Translations under genes and position numbers: made by a program | Shown: in pieces, positions 52,699-61,763 of the stretch | Position numbering within the stretch: position 1 is the stretch's first letter | Layout: each line of letters begins with the position of its first letter | NCBI RefSeq assembly: GCF_016616235.1 | Contig: NZ_CP067100.1 | Coordinates: forward strand, 4,027,001-4,091,000 | Source of the DNA: Bradyrhizobium diazoefficiens | GTDB taxonomy: Bacteria; Pseudomonadota; Alphaproteobacteria; Rhizobiales; Xanthobacteraceae | DNA length: 64,000 bases | Reading direction: 5' to 3' | The notes under the pieces: generated by a model | What the model was told of the DNA's origin: nothing | Databases searched by the model: none | What the model saw: the letters and a program-made list of their open reading frames with translations, nothing else

Positions 52699-54807
52699 CT
52701 AGCCGGCCCCGATCAGCGGGATCGCCTCATCCCGTTCGTAAAGGTACAGCAGGCACCGCAGCGCTTCGCCGCGCTCGCCCTTCAGCTTCGGATCGTCCTT
52801 CAGGATCCGCAGCGCCTCGTCTCTGGCCTGGGCGATGAGCTGGCCGTGCACCTCCGGGCGCGCGATGCGGTAGCCGGGCAGGCCGCTCTGGCGCACGCCG
52901 AGCACGTCGCCTTCGCCGCGCAGCTTCAGGTCCTCCTCGGCGATGCGAAAGCCGTCGGTGGTCTCGCGGATCACTTTCAGCCGCGCCTTCGACATCTCGC
53001 CGAGCGGCTCGCTATAGAGCAGAATGCAGGTCGAGGCCTCCGAGCCGCGGCCGATGCGGCCGCGCAGCTGGTGCAGCTGGGCGAGGCCAAAGCGTTCGGC
53101 GTTCTCGATCACCATGATCGTTGCGGCCGGCACGTCGACGCCGACCTCGACCACGGTGGTCGCGACCAGCAGCCCAATCTCGTGGGCGGCGAACTGACCC
53201 ATCACGCGGTCCTTCTCGGCGCCCTTCATCTGGCCGTGGACGAGGCCGACGCGGTCGCCAAAGCGCTTTTGCAGGCTCTCGAAACGTTTGGTCGCGTTGG
53301 TCAGGTGCTCGGTGCCCTCCGCTTCGGATTCCTCGACCAGCGGGCAGATCCAGTACACCAGCTTGCCGGAGTCGAGCGCGCGGCCGACGCCGTCGATGAC
53401 CTCGCCGAGCCGGCTCATGGCGACGGCGCGGGTATCGATCGGCTGCCGTCCGGCGGGCTTCTCACGCAGCTCCGAGATGTCCATGTCGCCGAAATAGGTC
53501 AGCACCAGCGTGCGCGGGATCGGGGTTGCGCTCAGCACCAGCACGTCGACCGCTTCGCCCTTCGAGGTCAGCGCGAGGCGTTCGCGCACGCCAAAGCGGT
53601 GCTGCTCGTCGACGACGGCAAGCGCCAGATCGCGGAAGATCACGTGGTCCTGGATCAGCGCATGGGTGCCGACGAGGAGATCGATCTCGCCTGCTTCAAG
53701 TTGCGCCAACAGCTCGCGCCGCTCCTTGCCCTTCTCTCGGCCGGTGAGAATGGCGACCCGCATGCCCGCGCGTTCGGCGAGCGGCGCGATGGTCTTGATG
53801 TGCTGGCGCGCCAGAATTTCGGTCGGCGCCATCAGCGCGGCCTGCTTGCCGACTTCGGCCACGGCAGCGGCTGCGAGCAGCGCGACCACGGTCTTGCCCG
53901 AGCCGACGTCGCCCTGGAGCAGGCGCAGCATGCGCACCGGCTGCTTCAGGTCCTCGGCGATGGCGGCTGCGGCGCTGCGCTGGGAGGGCGTGAGCGCATA
54001 GGGCAGGGCGTCGATGATCTTGTTGCGCAGCTGCCCGTCGCCGGCATTGCGCACGCCGGCGGGACGGCGCAGTTGCGCGCGGATCAGGGCGAGCGCGAGC
54101 TGGCCGGCGAGCAACTCGTCGAAGGCGAGGCGGGACCAGAACGGCTGGTCCGGCAAGATGTCCGTGAGCTCGACAGGCTGGTGCACGCGGTTGAGCGCGT
54201 CCGCTATGGGCGGAAAATTGCAGCGCCGCAGCACGTCCGGGCTGATCCACTCCGGCAGGGTCGGCAGCTTCTGCAACGCCTGCGCGATCGCGCGGCGGAG
54301 CGAGCCGAGCGCGAGGCCCTCCGTCAGCGGATAGACGGGATCGATGCCCGAGAGTTTTGAGATCGCCTCCTCGTCGAGCACGCGGTCGGGATGCACGATC
54401 TGGGCGATGCCGTCGTACATCTGCAGCGTGCCGGAGACGTAGCGCTTCTCGCCGACGGGCAGCAGCTTCTCGACATAGCCGGGCTTGGCGCGGAAGAAGG
54501 TCAGCACGACGTCGCCGGTATCGTCGCTGGCATAGACGAGGTACGGCGCGCGCGAATTGCGCGGCGGAGGCGGGCGGTGGCGATCGACGGTGACCTCCAG
54601 CGTCACCATGGTTCCCTGGGCCGCGTCGCGGACCTTCGGCCGGGCGCGGCGGTCGATCACCTGGCTCGGCAGATGCAAGAGCAGATCGACCAGCCGCGGC
54701 GTCTCGCTCCGGCTGAGCAGATACTGCAGCAGCTTCTCCTGCTTCGGACCGACGCCAGAGAGGCTGGTCACGGGTGCAAACAGCGGATTGAGCAGGCTGG
54801 GGCGCAT
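52699..54807 (-). CDS. recG: ATP-dependent DNA helicase RecG
   Basis: RecG unwinds branched DNA and reverses stalled forks. The start ATG 54807 (MRPSLLNPLFAPVTSLSGVG) matches the conserved N-terminus; an upstream ATG at 54921 adds a doubtful 38-residue extension. The wedge/OB domain is followed by SF2 helicase motifs GDVGSGKTVVALLAAAA, DEQHRFGV and SATPIPRTLVLTYFGDMD, and the TRG segment AERFGLAQLHQLRGRIGRG. The 702-residue length is normal. It is divergent from sdhE-mfd, which is the usual order in alphaproteobacteria. Confidence 0.97.
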   Translation of the reverse strand: MRPSLLNPLFAPVTSLSGVGPKQEKLLQYLLSRSETPRLVDLLLHLPSQVIDRRARPKVRDAAQGTMVTLEVTVDRHRPPPPRNSRAPYLVYASDDTGDVVLTFFRAKPGYVEKLLPVGEKRYVSGTLQMYDGIAQIVHPDRVLDEEAISKLSGIDPVYPLTEGLALGSLRRAIAQALQKLPTLPEWISPDVLRRCNFPPIADALNRVHQPVELTDILPDQPFWSRLAFDELLAGQLALALIRAQLRRPAGVRNAGDGQLRNKIIDALPYALTPSQRSAAAAIAEDLKQPVRMLRLLQGDVGSGKTVVALLAAAAVAEVGKQAALMAPTEILARQHIKTIAPLAERAGMRVAILTGREKGKERRELLAQLEAGEIDLLVGTHALIQDHVIFRDLALAVVDEQHRFGVRERLALTSKGEAVDVLVLSATPIPRTLVLTYFGDMDISELREKPAGRQPIDTRAVAMSRLGEVIDGVGRALDSGKLVYWICPLVEESEAEGTEHLTNATKRFESLQKRFGDRVGLVHGQMKGAEKDRVMGQFAAHEIGLLVATTVVEVGVDVPAATIMVIENAERFGLAQLHQLRGRIGRGSEASTCILLYSEPLGEMSKARLKVIRETTDGFRIAEEDLKLRGEGDVLGVRQSGLPGYRIARPEVHGQLIAQARDEALRILKDDPKLKGERGEALRCLLYLYERDEAIPLIGAG

Positions 54808-54943
54808 GGAGGCGAATCTAGGATCGTTTCGGCTCGTCTTGCCCGGCTTTGTGCCGGGCATCCACGGCTTTTTTCCTGTCCGCGTGCGGACGGGGGGCCA
54901 TGACAAATCGAGGGCTGACACGCGCAGTTCCAGTAGCTATATC

Positions 54944-54967
54944 AGCCCGGCCCGGCACGTCCGGGCT
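54944..54967. terminator. 7-bp stem-loop upstream of sdhE
   Basis: AGCCCGG (54944-54950) pairs with CCGGGCT (54961-54967) around a 10-base loop and runs into TTC on the plus strand. It lies 25 bases before the sdhE ATG. It could be an attenuator in the sdhE-mfd leader or only part of a promoter region. Confidence 0.3.
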
Positions 54968-54992
54968 TTCTGCGTTTGACTGGATTTGAGAC

Positions 54993-55283
54993 ATGACGGG
55001 AACGACACGATCGAGCAACGGCCTGGACGACCGCCGCAAGCGGCTCCTGTTCCGCTGCTGGCACCGCGGCACGCGCGAGATGGACCTGATCCTCGGCCGC
55101 TTCGCGGACGCCGAGATCGGCAAGCTGTCCGATACCGAGCTCACCGAGCTCGAGACCCTGCTCGAGGTCAACGATCCCGATCTGTATGCCGCCATCACTG
55201 GTGACAAGGTGCTGCCGGCCGACGTCACCGGCGCGATCTTCGCGCGCATCAAGGCGTTTCCGGTCGCGGACGGCAACGCATGA
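54993..55283 (+). CDS. sdhE: FAD assembly factor SdhE
   Basis: SdhE (succinate dehydrogenase assembly factor 2) helps covalent flavinylation of SdhA. The 96-residue protein has the family pattern: RRKRLLFRCWHRGTREMDLI contains the conserved RGxxE-like region (HRGTREMD), and LETLLEVNDPDLYAAITGDK follows. Its TGA overlaps the ATG of mfd by four bases (ATGA at 55280-55283), so they are coupled. Confidence 0.92.
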   Translation: MTGTTRSSNGLDDRRKRLLFRCWHRGTREMDLILGRFADAEIGKLSDTELTELETLLEVNDPDLYAAITGDKVLPADVTGAIFARIKAFPVADGNA

Positions 55284-58200
55284 AGCCGGGGATGAAATCG
55301 CCGGCCGAGCTGCTCACGCCCGGCCGCGCGCTGACGCTTGCCAATGTCGCCGAGGGCGCCGAGGGCCTGATCGTCTCCGATCTCGCCCGGGCCATCGCGG
55401 CGCGGCCGAAGAAGCCGGCCGTGAGCCTTGCCGTGGTCTGCCGCGACGGCGCGCGGATGCAGCAGCTCGAACGGGCGCTCAGATTCTTCGCGCCGGATCT
55501 GCCGGTGCTGACCTTCCCGGCCTGGGACTGCCAGCCCTATGACCGCGTCTCGCCGCATGGCGGCATTCTGGCGCAACGCCTCACCACCCTGGCAAGGCTC
55601 GCCTCGCTCACCGGCAGCGACAAGCCGCTGATCGTGCTGACCACGGTGAATGCCGTGGTGCAGCGCGTGCCCGCGCGCGAGCTCGTTGCGGCGCAGGCGC
55701 TGTCGGTCGCACCCGGCAATGTGGTGCCGATGGACACCATCGTCGCATGGCTCGAGCATAACGGCTACAACCGCTCCTCGACCGTGCGCGAGCCCGGCGA
55801 ATACGCCGTCCGCGGCGGCATTCTCGATCTCTTCCCGGCCGGACTCGAACAGCCGGTCCGGTTCGACTTCTTCGGCGACAGCCTGGAATCGATCCGTTCC
55901 TTCGACGCCGAGACCCAGCGCACGCTGCTCGACATGCGTTCGCTCGATCTCGTGCCGGTTTCGGAATTCCAGCTCGTCACCGACACGATCCGCAGATTCC
56001 GCATGGGCTATGTCGCCGAGTTCGGCGCGCCCGAGCGCGACGATTCCTTGTACGAAGCCGTCAGCGAGGGCCGCCGCCATCCCGGCATGGAGCACTGGCT
56101 ACCGCTGTTCCAGGACCGGATGGACACGCTATTCGACTATCTGCAAGGGGCGGTGGTTGCCATCGAGCCGCAGGCCGAGGATGCCGTCCGCGAGCGCTTC
56201 AAGCAGATCCTCGACTATTACGAGGCCCGTCGCGATGCGATGGAGCATCCGGGTGGCGGCGCCATCTACAAGCCCCTGCCGCCTGACAGGCTTTATCTCA
56301 CCGACGAGGAGTGGGCCAAGCGCCTGGGGGATATTCCGTTGGCACGGCTGACGCCGTTCTCGGTGCCGGCTGACGGCAGCAGCGTGGTCGATGCCGGCGC
56401 CCGCAAGGGCCGCGATTTCGCGCCGGAGCGCAACGACACCACGGTCAACGTGTTCGAGTCCGTGGTCAGCCACGTCATGGCCTTGCAGGCTAGCCGCAAG
56501 AAGGTCGTGATCGCGCTTTGGACCGAAGGCTCGCGCGACCGCATGACCTCGATGCTGCGCGACCACAAGCTGACCCACACCACCAGCGTCAACTCCTGGC
56601 GCACGGTGCAGGCGACCCCGCGCAACGAGACCATGCTCGCCGTGCTCGGCCTCGAGAGCGGTTTCGAGACCGACGAGATCGCTGTCATCAGCGAGCAGGA
56701 CATTCTCGGCGACCGCCTGGTGCGGCCGCGCAAGGCGAGCCGCAAGCTTGACAATTTCATCTCGGAGGTGACGAGCCTTACCGCCGGCGACATCGTCGTC
56801 CACGTCGACCACGGCATCGGCCGCTTCATCGGCCTGCAGACCCTCGACGTCGCCGGCGCGCCGCATGACTGCCTCGAGCTGCATTATGCCGCCGAGACGA
56901 AGCTGTTCCTCCCGGTCGAGAACATCGAGCTGTTGTCGCGCTACGGCTCCGACCAGACCACGGTCGAGCTCGACCGACTCGGCGGAAGCGGCTGGCAGAA
57001 CCGCAAGGCGAAGCTCAAGAACCGCATCCGCGAGATTGCGGGCGAATTGATCAAGATTGCCGCCGAACGGCAGTTGCACGATGCGCCGAAGCTGCCGGTG
57101 CAGCCGGGCCTCTACGACGAGTTCTGCGCGCGCTTCCCCTATGACGAGACCGAGGACCAGCTGGGGGCGATCGAGTCCACGCTGAAGGACCTCGAAAAGG
57201 GCCGTCCCATGGACCGGCTGATCTGCGGCGACGTCGGCTTCGGCAAGACCGAGGTGGCGTTGCGCGCGGCCTTCGCTGTCGCGCTCGAAGGCAAGCAGGT
57301 CGCGGTGGTGGTGCCGACCACGCTGCTGGCCCGTCAGCACTACAGGACGTTCAGCGAGCGCTTCAAGGGCTTCCCAGTCAATGTCGCGCAGGCCTCGCGC
57401 CTGGTCCCGACCAAGCAGCTCAACGAGGTCAAGAAGGGCCTCGCCGACGGCTCGGTCGACATTGTCGTCGGCACCCATGCGCTGCTCGGCAAGGCCATCA
57501 AATTCCGCGATCTGGGCCTGCTCATCGTCGACGAGGAGCAGCATTTTGGCGTCAGCCACAAGGAGCGGCTGAAGGCGTTGCGCGCCGAGGTGCACGTGCT
57601 GACGCTATCGGCGACGCCGATCCCGCGCACCTTGCAACTGGCGCTCACCGGCGTGCGCGAGCTCTCGATCATCGCTTCGCCCCCCGTCGACCGCCTTGCG
57701 GTCCGCACCTTCGTCGCCCCGCACGATCCGCTGATGATCCGTGAGGCGCTGCTGCGCGAGCGCTATCGCGGCGGCCAGGCCTTCTATGTGGTGCCGCGCA
57801 TCGACGACCTCGCCGAGGTCAAGGATTTCCTCGACAAGAACGTGCCGGAGATGAAGGTCGCGGTCGCGCATGGGCAGATGCCACCGGCCGTGATCGAGGA
57901 CATCATGACCGCGTTCTATGACGGCAAATTCGACATCCTCTTGTCGACCACGATCGTGGAATCCGGCCTCGATATTCCTAACGCCAACACGCTGATCGTG
58001 CACCGCGCCGACATGTTCGGCCTCGCCCAGCTCTACCAGCTCCGCGGCCGCGTCGGCCGCTCCAAGCTGCGCGCCTATGCGCTGTTCACGCTGCCGGCGC
58101 AGCAGAAGATCACCGCGCAGGCCGAGCGCCGGCTCACCGTGCTGCAATCGCTGGAGACGCTCGGCGCCGGCTTCCAGCTCGCCTCCCACGACCTCGACAT

Positions 58201-58798
58201 CCGCGGCGCCGGCAATCTGCTCGGCGAGGAGCAGTCCGGCCACATCAAGGAGGTCGGCTTCGAGCTCTACCAGTCGATGCTGGAGGAGGCGATCGTCAAC
58301 CTCAAGGCCGGCGTGGCCGAGCCCGCCGCCGACCGCTGGTCGCCGCAGATCACCATCGGCATGCCCGTGCTGATCCCGGAGGATTACGTCGGCGATCTCT
58401 CGGTGCGGCTGTCGCTGTACCGACGTCTGGCCGATCTCGACACCGAGGAGGAGATCGAGAACTTCGGCGCCGAGATGCGCGACCGCTTCGGCGTGCTGCC
58501 GGACGAGGTGCGCTACCTGTTCAAGGTCGCCGCGATCAAGGCGTTCTGCCGCAGAGCCAATGTCGAGAAGATCGACGCGGGCCCGAAGGGCGCTGTCATC
58601 GTCTTCCGCGACAATTCCTTCGCCCATCCCGATCGTCTTGTGACCTTCATCCGCAGCCATGGCCAGGCCGCCAAGGTGCGGCCCGACATGAAGGTGGTGT
58701 TTTTGCAGGACTGGGAGACGCCGGAGGAGCGCCTCGCCGGCACCACGGAGATCATGCGCCAGCTGGCGCAGCTTGCGGAGAGCAAGAAGGCGGCTTGA
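55280..58798 (+). CDS. mfd: transcription-repair coupling factor
   Basis: Mfd displaces stalled RNA polymerase and recruits UvrA. This 1172-residue protein has a UvrB-like N-terminal part, the CarD-type RNA polymerase-interacting domain (DIVVHVDHGIGRFIGLQTLD, then FLPVENIELLSRYG), the helicase with GDVGFGKTEVALRAA (about residue 650), DEEQHFG and SATPIPRTL, and the C-terminal TRCF domain. It follows sdhE with a 4-bp overlap. A second, divergent homologue is present at 27228, making two TRCF-like proteins in one window. Confidence 0.97.
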   Translation: MKPGMKSPAELLTPGRALTLANVAEGAEGLIVSDLARAIAARPKKPAVSLAVVCRDGARMQQLERALRFFAPDLPVLTFPAWDCQPYDRVSPHGGILAQRLTTLARLASLTGSDKPLIVLTTVNAVVQRVPARELVAAQALSVAPGNVVPMDTIVAWLEHNGYNRSSTVREPGEYAVRGGILDLFPAGLEQPVRFDFFGDSLESIRSFDAETQRTLLDMRSLDLVPVSEFQLVTDTIRRFRMGYVAEFGAPERDDSLYEAVSEGRRHPGMEHWLPLFQDRMDTLFDYLQGAVVAIEPQAEDAVRERFKQILDYYEARRDAMEHPGGGAIYKPLPPDRLYLTDEEWAKRLGDIPLARLTPFSVPADGSSVVDAGARKGRDFAPERNDTTVNVFESVVSHVMALQASRKKVVIALWTEGSRDRMTSMLRDHKLTHTTSVNSWRTVQATPRNETMLAVLGLESGFETDEIAVISEQDILGDRLVRPRKASRKLDNFISEVTSLTAGDIVVHVDHGIGRFIGLQTLDVAGAPHDCLELHYAAETKLFLPVENIELLSRYGSDQTTVELDRLGGSGWQNRKAKLKNRIREIAGELIKIAAERQLHDAPKLPVQPGLYDEFCARFPYDETEDQLGAIESTLKDLEKGRPMDRLICGDVGFGKTEVALRAAFAVALEGKQVAVVVPTTLLARQHYRTFSERFKGFPVNVAQASRLVPTKQLNEVKKGLADGSVDIVVGTHALLGKAIKFRDLGLLIVDEEQHFGVSHKERLKALRAEVHVLTLSATPIPRTLQLALTGVRELSIIASPPVDRLAVRTFVAPHDPLMIREALLRERYRGGQAFYVVPRIDDLAEVKDFLDKNVPEMKVAVAHGQMPPAVIEDIMTAFYDGKFDILLSTTIVESGLDIPNANTLIVHRADMFGLAQLYQLRGRVGRSKLRAYALFTLPAQQKITAQAERRLTVLQSLETLGAGFQLASHDLDIRGAGNLLGEEQSGHIKEVGFELYQSMLEEAIVNLKAGVAEPAADRWSPQITIGMPVLIPEDYVGDLSVRLSLYRRLADLDTEEEIENFGAEMRDRFGVLPDEVRYLFKVAAIKAFCRRANVEKIDAGPKGAVIVFRDNSFAHPDRLVTFIRSHGQAAKVRPDMKVVFLQDWETPEERLAGTTEIMRQLAQLAESKKAA

Positions 58799-58814
58799 GG
58801 GGACGCTCTCGCCA

Positions 58815-58902
58815 CGTCATTGCGAGGAGCCCTTGCGGCGAAGCAATCCAGAATCGTTCCGCGGAGACAGTCTGGATTGCTTCGCTGCGCTCGCAATGAC
58901 GG
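58815..58902. repeat. palindromic repeat family C
   Basis: CGTCATTGCGAGGAGC...GCGGCGAAGCAATCCAGA and TCTGGATTGCTTCGCTGCGC...TCGCAATGACGG form a long hairpin. I recall this type as dispersed in alphaproteobacterial chromosomes. It fills the gap between mfd and the REC/GGDEF-like gene. Confidence 0.75.
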
Positions 58903-58928
58903 TGCTTGTTGCGACAACCCGCGAAAAA

Positions 58929-60152
58929 CTACGACGCCGCGCGCGACGCATCCGCCGACAGCCGGGCCAGCAGCGACCTCGCCGTATCCGACGGCGATAG
59001 CGAGTCCACGCTGACCACGGGATCGCTGCGCATCTCGTGCTTGCCGTTCGAGGTGTGGCGCATCACCGCCGACAAGCGGCGCGCGATCATGTGCGCGGTG
59101 CGGAAATCGGTCTCCGCGAACACGACGATGACCGAGCCGTCCTTCTGCGCCGCGCCAAAATCCATCTGCCGCATCAGGCGGCTGAGGATGCGCGCGGCAT
59201 CGAGCTGGGCACGGGAGTTGCCGGGGTCGAAGGCGAACCGCGCGACCGAGAGGCCGCCGCCGCGCGCCAGCGTCTGCTCGACCGCCTTGGCGAAATCGCG
59301 GGCAAAGGCTTCCACCGTGAGCAGGCCGCTGCGCGGATCGAGCCAGCCGCCGGCGTCGATCGAACGCAGCGTGCGGCTCAGCTGCGCTTCCATCGCGTGC
59401 TGGCGGATCAGGGGCAGCGCGTTGGCGGCGACTTTTACCGGCTCCCCCGGGATCAGCTCGAGATTGGGCAGGTCGTAGGTCTGGGTCAGCTGGTGGACGG
59501 TGACGATCACGGGCAGGCTGCGGAAGCGGGTGTCCTCGGCGAGCACCGTGAGAAAGGCATCCGTCACGCGCGCCGTAAAACCCTCGGCGAGCACGACGCC
59601 GTCGAGGTCGCGGGTGTTGAGATGCTTTGCCGCAGCCTCGATCGAAAGCGCGCCGACGACGCCGACGCGCTCGCCGAGCGCGACGGAGAGCGCCGGGTAG
59701 GCCGCGCCGCGGCCGATCAGCAGCACGGTGGCATCGCGCGCCGGATCGCTCTCCGGCAGCGTGACTTTGGCTTCCGGCAGCCGGCGCAGCACGGTGGCAT
59801 GAAGGGTGCGCACGCGCAGTGCGGCGCGGAGCCGCGCGATCAGGCGATCGGAATTGCCGCCGCGCGAGGTGAAGGGCAGGGCGTTGTGCGGCAGCGTGCC
59901 CGCCGCATCCATGGCCACGAAGGGCACGTAGGGCAATTGGTCGGCGATCTTTCTGGAGAGCCCAGCCATATGCGGCTCGTGTCCCGCATGCATCGCGGCG
60001 AGGACCGCGGCAGGCTGCACCTGCTCGACCGCGCGCGCCGCGCTGGCCCAGTCCGTCTCGACCACGGGAAACAGCCGGGCCTCGTCCAGCGCCGCAATGA
60101 AGGGCGGCCGTTCGGCATTGGACACAAACAGGATCGGGCCCGCCTGGGACAT
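58929..60152 (-). CDS. degenerate REC-REC-GGDEF-like protein
   Basis: ATG 60152 (MSQAGPILFVSNAERPPFIA) gives 407 residues. Two receiver-like domains (LFVSNAERPPFIAALDEARL and VLLIGRGAAYPALSVALGER) precede a C-terminal domain resembling a GGDEF module (LDPRSGLLTVEAFARDFAKA, ARILSRLMRQMDFGAAQKDG, FAETDFRTAHMIARRLSAVM). The GGDEF signature itself is missing (GAAQKDG in its place), and the receivers lack clear phospho-acceptor contexts. PleD-like architecture without cyclase activity suggests a c-di-GMP or protein-binding role. Last gene of a minus-strand three-gene set. Confidence 0.75.
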   Translation of the reverse strand: MSQAGPILFVSNAERPPFIAALDEARLFPVVETDWASAARAVEQVQPAAVLAAMHAGHEPHMAGLSRKIADQLPYVPFVAMDAAGTLPHNALPFTSRGGNSDRLIARLRAALRVRTLHATVLRRLPEAKVTLPESDPARDATVLLIGRGAAYPALSVALGERVGVVGALSIEAAAKHLNTRDLDGVVLAEGFTARVTDAFLTVLAEDTRFRSLPVIVTVHQLTQTYDLPNLELIPGEPVKVAANALPLIRQHAMEAQLSRTLRSIDAGGWLDPRSGLLTVEAFARDFAKAVEQTLARGGGLSVARFAFDPGNSRAQLDAARILSRLMRQMDFGAAQKDGSVIVVFAETDFRTAHMIARRLSAVMRHTSNGKHEMRSDPVVSVDSLSPSDTARSLLARLSADASRAAS

Positions 60153-60237
60153 CAAAAGACTCTGATCACGCAACAGATGCTGCGCAATCTAGTCCGGGCG
60201 CCTTAATGCAGCGTCAATGCTGAGCGCGAAACTGCGG

Positions 60238-61740
60238 CTAGACCGGACCGGAGCGGTCGCGAAAAGCCTCGACCATCAGGGGGTTAAGCCCGAGTTGGCT
60301 GAGCGCCTCGCGGGCCCTCGCATTGTCCTGGGCTCGTCCTGCGAGCCGGTGGCCGGAAAGCCGGTCGGGCAGCGCGGTGAGCAGGGCGCCCTGGCCGAGC
60401 CGGCGCGCCCATTCCTGGAGGTCGTTGGAGAGGAAACGGTAGCCGCCGACGGCCATGAGACCGGATGGCGGGGCGGTAATGCAGATCGCGCCGCTCTGGC
60501 GGTCGATCCGCGCCGCGTAGCCGGTGTCGACATAGTCGCGCGGCGGCTGCGCCGTCAGCGTCTCGCCGACCGGCTGCGGCGGGGCATAGGCTGCGATCGG
60601 CACCATCGGTCCGCGCAGGCCGAGCGTGCCCTTCGGCGTCAGCAGGATCTCGCCGGCGATGGAGGACCCGGACTGCTCGCGCGGGGCGCCGTGCGGCCCC
60701 GGCATCACTGCAACGGGCATGCCGTCCTCGCCGCGGCGGGCGCCGAACAGTCCCGCCTCGCCGAACAGGTAGACATCGGTCAGCGGCGCATGCGGGGCGA
60801 TCCAGGCATCGCTCGCCGCCACTTGCTCGGGTGCCCGCCACAGGCCGATGACGTTGCGTAAGGTCGGCAGTCGTGCCGCGAGGTCGGAATCGGCGAGCCG
60901 CAGCGCGAGTTGTGCCGGCGCGACCAGCACCGCGCATTCATGCGCGTTGATCTGCTGCTCCAGCACGTCGTTCTCGAACGGATGATGCAGCGCCAGCGTG
61001 CCGCCCGAGAGCAGCCACACCGCGAGCGAGGAGGCGAGGCCCGCAAACGACATCGGCGTGAACGCCGCCATCACCGTCGCGCCCTGCCTGATGTCGGCCT
61101 CCAGCGACATCGCAAGGCCGCCGGCGATCAGGCTGAAGTGCGGCCGCGGCACCGGGCGGAAACCTTCCGCGGTGACGTCGAAGGAGATCATCGCCGCCTT
61201 GCGGCCGTCCTGGATCACGGCGCGCGTGGTGCCGGGCGGGCGGGCCAGCACGTCATCGAGCGAGGCCATGCCTTCGGGCAAATCGGTACCGAAGCCGCAG
61301 ACATGGCGGATCGAGAACGCCTCGGCGGCGGCATGCATCGCGAGGTCGGCATAGCTGACGCCGTCGATCTTGCTCATGGTGACGATGGCGCGCGCCGCGG
61401 TGCGATTCAGCGCGGCCGTCAGCTCCGCATGGCGCCACAGCAGCGGCAGCACGGCGACGACGAGCCCGGCGCGATGGGCCGCGAGCACGGTCAGCACGAA
61501 CTCGACCGTAGCAGGCAGCTGGATCGCGATGACGGAATTGGCCGGCAGGCCCGATTCGACGAAATGCGCCGACAGCGCCTCGATGGCGGTATCGGCCTCG
61601 GCATAAGTCAGCCGCCGCGGCTGGTGACCGGTCACGCGGGCCTTGTTGAGCGGATCGAGCAAAGCGAGCGCGTGCGGCTGCCGCAGCAGCGTGCGCTGAA
61701 ACAGCGTGTCGAGCGTCGGGGATATTGCTGGCTGGTTCAC
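60238..61740 (-). CDS. degenerate adenylate-forming (AMP-binding) protein
   Basis: GTG 61740 starts MNQPAISPTLDTLFQRTLLR, giving 500 residues of the ANL fold (VIAIQLPATVEFVLTVLAAH; FTPMSFAGLASSLAVWLLSG; VYLFGEAGLFGARR). The nucleotide P-loop, normally SSGTTGxPK, is replaced by SFDVTAEGFRPVPRPH, and the C-terminal catalytic lysine region is not recognisable. It probably does not form adenylates. It lies 85 bases upstream of the degenerate GGDEF-like gene and 23 bases downstream of the substrate-binding protein gene, so the three may be co-transcribed. Confidence 0.8.
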   Translation of the reverse strand: MNQPAISPTLDTLFQRTLLRQPHALALLDPLNKARVTGHQPRRLTYAEADTAIEALSAHFVESGLPANSVIAIQLPATVEFVLTVLAAHRAGLVVAVLPLLWRHAELTAALNRTAARAIVTMSKIDGVSYADLAMHAAAEAFSIRHVCGFGTDLPEGMASLDDVLARPPGTTRAVIQDGRKAAMISFDVTAEGFRPVPRPHFSLIAGGLAMSLEADIRQGATVMAAFTPMSFAGLASSLAVWLLSGGTLALHHPFENDVLEQQINAHECAVLVAPAQLALRLADSDLAARLPTLRNVIGLWRAPEQVAASDAWIAPHAPLTDVYLFGEAGLFGARRGEDGMPVAVMPGPHGAPREQSGSSIAGEILLTPKGTLGLRGPMVPIAAYAPPQPVGETLTAQPPRDYVDTGYAARIDRQSGAICITAPPSGLMAVGGYRFLSNDLQEWARRLGQGALLTALPDRLSGHRLAGRAQDNARAREALSQLGLNPLMVEAFRDRSGPV

Positions 61741-61763
61741 GGCGTCACTTCGTTTGAGTGGCT